A DNA stretch of 5,663 nt, taken from NCBI GenBank assembly GCA_021158725.1, contig JAGGUB010000105.1, positions 1-5,663 on the forward strand, given 5' to 3'. Within the stretch, counting starts at the first letter, position 1. Every line of letters starts with the position of its first letter. The DNA comes from Caldifarciminota bacterium. Its GTDB lineage: Bacteria > Hydrothermota > UBA3073 > NMUJ01. Below, piece after piece: positions 1 to 4,197 of this stretch. The translations under genes and the position numbers were made by a program. Below the pieces are notes generated by a model. That model was not told where the DNA came from. It worked only from the letters and a program-made list of their open reading frames with translations, and searched no databases.

Positions 1-296
1 AAGTACACGGCAAACGTGTACTACGACGTGGGTTCACAATCGAGCAGGGAGAACCCATCCTCGTAGTAGATGATGTGATGACAACCGGTCAATCGCTATC
101 CAATGTGATAGATGTGATAGAAGCCAACGGTGGTGTGATTGCAGGTATTGGGGTGTTAATCGACCGTAGCGATGGGGTAAACTTTCCTTATCCATTCTTC
201 GCGGTTATCACAAAACGTGTTACAAATTATACACCCGAAAGCTGTCCATTATGTAAGCAGGGTGTACCGCTTGAGACACCCGGGGGCATAAGTTAA
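1..296 (+). CDS. pyrE: Orotate phosphoribosyltransferase, 3' part (5' end outside window)
   Basis: Joins orotate to PRPP to give orotidine 5'-monophosphate, the fifth step of de novo UMP synthesis, in the cytoplasm. The reading frame is open from base 3, so the N-terminal half is missing; 97 residues remain. Visible family marks are a LRRGF segment before the active loop, the type I phosphoribosyltransferase PRPP-binding loop VVDDVMTTGQS (partial residues 21-31, bases about 63-95), a GG..AG.GVLIDRS strand region, and a C-terminal ECPLC-like segment (SCPLCKQGVPL) typical of bacterial and archaeal OPRTs with this tail. The TAA stop at 294-296 shares its last base with the thyX ATG, so the two are very likely cotranscribed and translationally coupled. 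The PRPP loop has the expected DD and TTG residues. Identification is firm; only the missing 5' part limits it. Confidence 0.93.
   Translation, partial: VHGKRVLRRGFTIEQGEPILVVDDVMTTGQSLSNVIDVIEANGGVIAGIGVLIDRSDGVNFPYPFFAVITKRVTNYTPESCPLCKQGVPLETPGGIS
2..22 (+). repeat. Perfect inverted repeat (8-bp arms, 5-base loop) inside pyrE
   Basis: Bases 2-9 (AGTACACG) are the exact reverse complement of bases 15-22 (CGTGTACT), separated by GCAAA. This could fold as an 8-bp hairpin in mRNA. It lies in coding sequence for a HGKRVL stretch and has no U-tract after it, so it is not an obvious terminator. Function unknown; it may be chance. Confidence 0.4.
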
Positions 297-967
297 TGAT
301 AAACGTTACACTTTTAGCTCATACACCTCAACCCTTACGTGTGATCTATACAGCAGCTAAGACTTGTTATTCAGGGGCCAAACCAGAAACCATATTCCAA
401 ACAGCGGTTACACGCCAGGCTATGGAACATCTCATACGTAAGGTGGTCGAGCGTGGCCACCATTCTGTACTGGAGCATGTAAACTTTACGTTCGCTATCT
501 CCGGTATATCGCGAGCATGTTCACATCAACTCGTACGTCACAGGGTGGCCAGCTACTCACAACAGAGTCAACGGTATGTGGAACCATCAGCTGAGTTCGT
601 CATACCCCATACGATAAGGAAGCACGATAAAGCTAATGATATATTCTATAAAACAGTTGAACATTGCATGACAGCCTACAAGGAGATGCTAACCCTGGGT
701 ATACCGAAAGAAGATGCACGCTTTGTGTTACCCAACGCTACACCTACAAATATTGTTGTGACGATGAACCTACGTGAATTAATGCATGTGGCGGGGTTAC
801 GGTTATGTGCACGTGCACAGTGGGAGATAAAATTCGTGCTCGCACTCATTAAAAGGGAGGTAAAGAAGGTGGACAAATTTCTTGGTGAGCTACTTGTACC
901 CAGATGTGTAAGATTAGGTTATTGTCCAGAGGAGGTAAGCTGTGGTCTTAGACCTAAAAAGGGATAA
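296..967 (+). CDS. thyX: Flavin-dependent thymidylate synthase ThyX
   Basis: Makes dTMP from dUMP using methylene-tetrahydrofolate and NAD(P)H through FAD; cytoplasmic homotetramer in known members. The 223-residue length is normal for the family. The ThyX signature RHRxxSxxxxS is complete as RHRVASYSQQS (residues 81-91) followed by QRY. Other family blocks are GHHSVLEH (54-61), EDARFVLPNATPTN (139-152), the LRLCARAQWEI block (168-178) and a Cys-bearing tail with GYCPEE and SCG. The ATG at 296 overlaps the pyrE stop by one base; a GGGGG run (282-286) lies nine bases upstream as a modest ribosome site. Its 3' end overlaps the next gene by 26 bases. Beside pyrE it suggests a pyrimidine nucleotide transcription unit. 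ThyX is unrelated to the classical ThyA enzyme; whether this genome also has thyA cannot be told here. Confidence 0.97.
   Translation: MINVTLLAHTPQPLRVIYTAAKTCYSGAKPETIFQTAVTRQAMEHLIRKVVERGHHSVLEHVNFTFAISGISRACSHQLVRHRVASYSQQSQRYVEPSAEFVIPHTIRKHDKANDIFYKTVEHCMTAYKEMLTLGIPKEDARFVLPNATPTNIVVTMNLRELMHVAGLRLCARAQWEIKFVLALIKREVKKVDKFLGELLVPRCVRLGYCPEEVSCGLRPKKG
929..935 (+). promoter_or_regulatory. Ribosome binding site deciding the yceD-like start
   Basis: GAGGAGG is a near-ideal Shine-Dalgarno sequence. It sits six bases before a GTG at 942, inside the thyX coding region. It is the strongest ribosome site in the window and supports initiation at GTG 942 despite the 26-base overlap with thyX. 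Confidence 0.75.
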
Positions 968-1445
968 GAAATTACATGTTAATCAGCTAAAAGACGGTAG
1001 CGTTGAGCGGTTCTCCTTTGTTATATCACAAGAAGCGTGGAACCTGAAATTGTTAGCAAGCGATGTTGCGGTATCACTTATGATTGTCAAACGTGGCACC
1101 CGCGTACATGTGAAGGGTAGGATGAAATTCAAGCTACAGTTGGAATGCTACAGGTGTGGTGAGCCGTTCACAACTGACAACGAGGAGTCGTTCGATCTCT
1201 TCTTTTTTGTTGAACATCCCAGCTTCTACGGTAGGAGTAGGGAGCTCACGATGGAGGATTTTCGTGTCCTACCATACAATGGAGAGGAGATCGATCTCTG
1301 GCAAGTATTACGTGAGACCATAATACTGGCGATACCTACCAAACCCCTGTGTAAACCCGACTGTAAAGGATTATGCCCCATATGTGGGGCAAACTGGAAC
1401 CGCACCACGTGTGAACACCAGCGATCATCTACCGCTGAGCAATAA
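942..1445 (+). CDS. yceD: DUF177/YceD family protein (zinc-ribbon-like cysteines)
   Basis: YceD/DUF177 proteins are small cytoplasmic proteins usually encoded beside ribosomal protein L32 (rpmF). Family members have been linked to 23S rRNA accumulation or ribosome assembly, but the biochemical role is not settled. This 167-residue protein has the family's central C-x2-C (CYRC, residues 69-72, with a following GEPF) and the C-terminal C-x3-C-x3-C-x2-C set (C137, C141, C145, C148, in CKPDCKGLCPICG) with a later Cys at 157. The DCKGLCPxCG stretch is typical of the family and probably binds a metal. The start is GTG at 942, chosen for the strong GAGGAGG site six bases upstream; the alternative would lose the family's N-terminal part. 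No rpmF follows: the next 80 bases are non-coding and then comes lptE-like. Symbol is by family resemblance. Confidence 0.85.
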   Translation: MVLDLKRDKKLHVNQLKDGSVERFSFVISQEAWNLKLLASDVAVSLMIVKRGTRVHVKGRMKFKLQLECYRCGEPFTTDNEESFDLFFFVEHPSFYGRSRELTMEDFRVLPYNGEEIDLWQVLRETIILAIPTKPLCKPDCKGLCPICGANWNRTTCEHQRSSTAEQ

Positions 1446-1525
1446 CCTACGTTCAATAGCTAACCTATCGGCCGTGTCTAACTTGGTGGTTGAAATTTAT
1501 GCAATTAAATTAAAATTAAAATGTG
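1446..1525 (+). promoter_or_regulatory. Intergenic region with candidate AT-rich promoter for the lptE-xer-rsmD group
   Basis: This is the longest non-coding stretch in the window. The left part shows no convincing terminator hairpin, only a 6-bp CGGCCG palindrome. The right part (1490-1522) is almost pure A/T. TTGAAA (1490-1495) resembles a -35 box and TAAAAT (1511-1516) a -10 box, with a short 15-bp spacer. The tract ends with three 6-bp units TTAAAT, TAAAAT, TAAAAT (1505-1522). There is no Shine-Dalgarno sequence before the next start. Promoter assignment is inference from composition and position. Confidence 0.4.
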
Positions 1526-2002
1526 ATGCATGATAAGGTGACAAAAAGTATCACACTGGTTACGATACTTGTGACTGCATGTGTGTATAGTTTTACAGGG
1601 TTTGTACCACCTGGTCGTGAAACTATTTACATATATCCGTTTGAGAATGAGACCACTCGATATGGGTTAGAAAACCTCGTCTTGGAAAAGATACAAGCTG
1701 CATTCATAAGTGATGGTAGGGTTAAACTCGTATCCGAGGATAAAGCGAAGATTAAACTTAAAGGTGTGATCACTGGTTACGAACGTACCGTATTCTCGTA
1801 CACCGGTACGGATGAAGTGGAACAGTATCGGTTAACCGTAAAGGTTGAACTCACCTTGTTACAAGATACTGTCACATTATGGCAACATACGCTCACGAAA
1901 TGGGTGAACTATCCACCTGATAAGGATGAGGATGAGGTACTTGAACAACTATGTACTGAATTGGGTAACGATGTAGTACATGGTGTGATAGAGGGATGGT
2001 AG
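1526..2002 (+). CDS. lptE: LptE-like LPS-assembly lipoprotein
   Basis: Predicted outer-membrane lipoprotein that plugs and helps assemble the LptD channel, which inserts LPS into the outer leaflet. From ATG 1526 it has 158 residues (a GTG codon at 1523 would add one). The N terminus has a short charged part, a hydrophobic run (SITLVTILVTA) and a lipobox-like VTAC, so the mature protein should begin at the Cys about 19 residues in. The Cys is followed by VYSFTG, the form seen in LptE-family proteins (usual pattern CGYSFSG or YSFTG). Then come the TIYIYPFENET strand, YGLENLV, a DGRVKLV segment, a YRLTVKVELTL strand, a W near the end of the sheet, and a C-terminal helix ending in EGW. Start choice is uncertain because no ribosome site is visible; GTG 1538 would also keep the signal sequence. 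It overlaps the downstream recombinase by seven bases. The family call rests on recalled sequence pattern. Confidence 0.8.
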   Translation: MHDKVTKSITLVTILVTACVYSFTGFVPPGRETIYIYPFENETTRYGLENLVLEKIQAAFISDGRVKLVSEDKAKIKLKGVITGYERTVFSYTGTDEVEQYRLTVKVELTLLQDTVTLWQHTLTKWVNYPPDKDEDEVLEQLCTELGNDVVHGVIEGW

Positions 2003-2880
2003 ATATTATCGATCGATTCGCTACATACTTGAGGGTAGAACGTGGTTGCACAGAGAACACATGTACATCTTACGTACACGATATACGTAGGTTTATCGAG
2101 TTTATGAACCGGCGACATAAAAGCTGGGATAGTGTTGACCTCAACACCATAAGTAGTTACATAACGTATCTGCGGCGTAAGGGTTACTTGAATAGCTCAA
2201 TCTCACGTACTGTAGCTGCTATCAAATCGTTTTACAGGTTTTTGGTTATCGAAAGGTACCTCGATACTTCACCGGTGGAACTACTGGAATATCCAAAGAG
2301 GGAACTGAAATTACCAAACGTGTTGACACAGGACGAAATATCCCGTATTGTAGAAGCTGCCGATAGCTATACACCGTTAGGTATTAGAGATAGGGCGATG
2401 CTCGAACTACTGTACTCCACTGGCATACGTATAAGTGAATTGATCAACCTCAAGTTAACGGATGTGTTTCTGGATGAGGCATTCTTGCGTATCACTGGCA
2501 AGGGTGGTAAGGAACGCTACGTACCTATAGGTAAGCTGGCAATGGACTGGCTAACCATATATCTGGAACGTGGACGCCCGTATCTCAAACAACACGATGA
2601 TAGTGGTTACCTGTTCATCAACCGTAACGGTGATAAACTCACCCGTATGGGGGTATGGAAAATAGTTCAAAAATATGCCAACCGCGCAGGTATCAAAAAG
2701 CCAGTAACCCCACATACGTTTAGACATTCATTCGCTACCCACATGTTGGAGGGTGGTGCCGACCTGCGGGTGGTGCAGGAACTGCTCGGACATGCGAGTA
2801 TCAGAACCACAGAGGTTTACACACATATATCACAGGAGAAGCTCAAAGAAGCGGTTAGGTTATACCATCCCAGAGGATGA
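1996..2880 (+). CDS. xerD: Xer-type tyrosine recombinase (XerC/XerD family)
   Basis: Site-specific recombinase that resolves chromosome dimers at dif, normally under FtsK control at the division septum. The 294-residue length is typical. The N-terminal SAM-like core-binding domain spans about residues 1-85 (FATYLRVERG, with TSYVHDIRRFIEF), and the catalytic domain about 105-290. All catalytic residues expected from E. coli XerD are present: R145 in TGIRISEL, K169 in TGKGGKERYVP, H240 and R243 in HTFRHSFATHML, H266 in LLGHASI, and the nucleophile Y275 in TEVYTHIS. The ATG overlaps the last seven bases of lptE; an AGAGGG lies directly against it. The stop overlaps the rsmD start as ATGA. The housekeeping context argues for a chromosomal Xer protein rather than an integron or phage integrase. 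XerC and XerD cannot be separated by eye, so the symbol is tentative. Confidence 0.92.
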   Translation: MVDIIDRFATYLRVERGCTENTCTSYVHDIRRFIEFMNRRHKSWDSVDLNTISSYITYLRRKGYLNSSISRTVAAIKSFYRFLVIERYLDTSPVELLEYPKRELKLPNVLTQDEISRIVEAADSYTPLGIRDRAMLELLYSTGIRISELINLKLTDVFLDEAFLRITGKGGKERYVPIGKLAMDWLTIYLERGRPYLKQHDDSGYLFINRNGDKLTRMGVWKIVQKYANRAGIKKPVTPHTFRHSFATHMLEGGADLRVVQELLGHASIRTTEVYTHISQEKLKEAVRLYHPRG

Positions 2881-3407
2881 GGATAACAGGTGGTAAGTTA
2901 CGTGGTCATCCACTTCATTGTCCGAAAAAGTTAAGGTTACGACCGACACAGGATAAGGTACGTGGAGCTATCTTCAATGTGCTTGGTGACGAAGTAATAG
3001 ACCGCATAGTGTTCGATCTATTTGCGGGTACGGGTAGCTTCGGGTTGGATGCACTGTCGAGGGGTGCCAAAGAGGCATTCTTTGTGGAGATATCACGTGC
3101 TGCGGTGAATGTATTACGTCGTAATATCGAAAGCTTGGGTTACAACCGATGTGCACATATCATAAGAGAGGATGCGATCACTTTTATTAAAGATTTGAAG
3201 GAGCGGGTAGATAGCGATTGGCGTACAGCGGTAGTGTTTATTGATCCACCTTACGAGAGCGGTTATCTGAGTGAGATTTTCCCAATCGTAAAAGATTTCC
3301 TACCCTATATCCTTATTGTTGAGCACTCGAAACGCGAACCATGGCAGCTTGCCGATCGTACGTTATCATTTGGTGATACACGTGTATCGATCTATTACAG
3401 GGAGTAA
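2877..3407 (+). CDS. rsmD: 16S rRNA (guanine(966)-N(2))-methyltransferase RsmD
   Basis: Transfers a methyl group from S-adenosylmethionine to N2 of G966 (E. coli numbering) in 16S rRNA during 30S assembly; cytoplasmic. The 176-residue length matches the family. The N terminus MRITGGKLRG and RPTQDKVRGAIFNVL (residues 22-36) are typical family blocks. The SAM-binding motif I is DLFAGTGSFGLDALSRGA (47-64), followed by an acidic residue at the end of the next strand (VEIS, E71). The catalytic motif IV is DPPY (123-126). The final IVEHS and ISIYYRE-like strand are also usual. The ATG overlaps the xer TGA stop (ATGA), showing coupling. RsmD is often followed by coaD; here it is followed instead by a predicted exonuclease after a 32-base spacer. 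Confidence 0.95.
   Translation: MRITGGKLRGHPLHCPKKLRLRPTQDKVRGAIFNVLGDEVIDRIVFDLFAGTGSFGLDALSRGAKEAFFVEISRAAVNVLRRNIESLGYNRCAHIIREDAITFIKDLKERVDSDWRTAVVFIDPPYESGYLSEIFPIVKDFLPYILIVEHSKREPWQLADRTLSFGDTRVSIYYRE
3375..3388 (+). repeat. Perfect 14-bp palindrome near the 3' end of rsmD
   Basis: GATACACGTGTATC equals its own reverse complement. It lies within rsmD codons for a GDTRVSI stretch, about 17 bases before the stop codon. A second shorter palindrome follows just after the stop. No U-tract follows, so it does not look like a classical terminator. It could be a protein-binding site, a weak hairpin or chance. Confidence 0.4.
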
Positions 3408-3439
3408 CATGTACATGGATTTTAACTTTAGGGGGTGTT
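3408..3439 (+). promoter_or_regulatory. Short spacer between rsmD and the exonuclease gene: palindrome and ribosome site
   Basis: Immediately after the rsmD stop is a perfect 10-bp palindrome, CATGTACATG (3408-3417). It is followed by an AT-rich ATTTTAACTTTA run and then AGGGGG (3430-3435), a probable Shine-Dalgarno sequence four bases before the ATG at 3440. The spacer is too short for a confident full promoter, though one could extend into rsmD. Confidence 0.4.
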
Positions 3440-4195
3440 ATGGTAGATTATATGGTTGTTGATATAGAAACTGTACCGATGGTATTTAACAACCGAAAAG
3501 TGGTGGATTACCTGATACGGAAGCGGTTCACTCCGGGCTTACATCCGGCATTCTCGAAGATTGTTGCCATTGGCACGAAAACCCCAGACGCACCACCTAT
3601 AGTATTTGTGGACACCGATGAAAAGCAGCTACTTGAGAGATTCTGGACCCACTTACGGGATAAGGAGCCACGTCGTATAGTCACATACAACGGGTATAGG
3701 TTTGATATACCGTTCATCATGATACGTTCGTATATCAATGGTGTACGGCCACAACTCGATATCGACCGTAATCGCTGGAACATGTTGAATGAAGAGTCTA
3801 ACCACTTCGATTGCTTATGGGCGCTGGCAGGTATGAATGACGAGTTTGCCAACATATCGTTAGAAGTAGCATGCCTAATATTGGGTATAGAGGTGCCCAG
3901 CGATTACGATATCCTTACCGGTAAAGATGTCGAACGTGCATACAAGCGTAACGATATCGAGGGAATCAAACGTCACTGTGAGTATGATATCATGCTTACG
4001 GAACAACTATACCTAAAACTCAAGGATATAGCATATCCAGTGAGACGCCACAAACCCATATCACAGAAGCAACTCGATTACATTTTGGAGCTCGCACGTC
4101 AGCAGGGTATCGAACTCATTCCAGACGACATAAAGGGGTGGTCTTCTCAACAAGCCAGCAAATGGATAGACCAACATAAACAACAGAAGGGGTGA
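3440..4195 (+). CDS. Predicted 3'-5' exonuclease, DEDD/RNase H-like fold (PolB-exonuclease related), with C-terminal add-on domain
   Basis: Predicted cytoplasmic metal-dependent 3'-5' exonuclease related to the proofreading domain of family B DNA polymerases (the PF10108-like group); substrate unknown. Of 251 residues, about 1-200 form the nuclease. Motif I is VDIETVP (D8, E10). Motif II is YNGYRFDIPF (N84, D89). A HFDCLWAL segment (D124) and an ISLEVACLILGI helix follow, as in the family. Motif III is HCEYDIMLTEQLY with D183. The family normally has Y-x3-D here, but the position four before the Asp is H179 instead of Tyr, which may change activity. Residues about 205-247 (ISQKQLDYI, then SQQASKWID) resemble a small helical domain of the DUF3072 type; this is recalled resemblance only. 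The start is ATG 3440 with AGGGGG upstream; ATG 3452 is possible but farther from that site. The secreted phosphoesterase gene follows two bases after the stop. Confidence 0.8.
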   Translation: MVDYMVVDIETVPMVFNNRKVVDYLIRKRFTPGLHPAFSKIVAIGTKTPDAPPIVFVDTDEKQLLERFWTHLRDKEPRRIVTYNGYRFDIPFIMIRSYINGVRPQLDIDRNRWNMLNEESNHFDCLWALAGMNDEFANISLEVACLILGIEVPSDYDILTGKDVERAYKRNDIEGIKRHCEYDIMLTEQLYLKLKDIAYPVRRHKPISQKQLDYILELARQQGIELIPDDIKGWSSQQASKWIDQHKQQKG

Positions 4196-4197
4196 CC

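Noticed and set aside
806..819. Perfect 14-bp palindrome TGTGCACGTGCACA in thyX
   Set aside because: It codes for the conserved ThyX Cys-Ala-Arg-Ala stretch and is explained by those codons; no other regulatory feature lies nearby.
676..876. 66-codon minus-strand open frame in thyX
   Set aside because: Antisense to conserved ThyX blocks, with no ribosome site or family pattern.
1446..1490. Possible terminator after yceD
   Set aside because: Only a 6-bp CGGCCG palindrome without paired flanks and no following T-run; not enough to call.
1784..1810. Inverted repeat CGTACCG / CGGTACG with a 13-base loop in lptE
   Set aside because: Short arms, long loop, inside coding sequence and no U-tract; probably chance given the many GTAC and ACGT words here.
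2322..2350. TTGACA-like promoter box inside the xer gene
   Set aside because: It codes for the LTQDE region of the recombinase and has no convincing -10 partner leading to a gene start.
1996..2880. Integron or phage integrase and mobile element
   Set aside because: The gene is a standard-length Xer protein overlapping housekeeping genes on both sides, with no attachment repeats or cargo nearby.
3508..3855. 115-codon open frame on the minus strand
   Set aside because: It lies wholly antisense to the exonuclease gene, whose motifs are clear, and its product shows no recognisable pattern.
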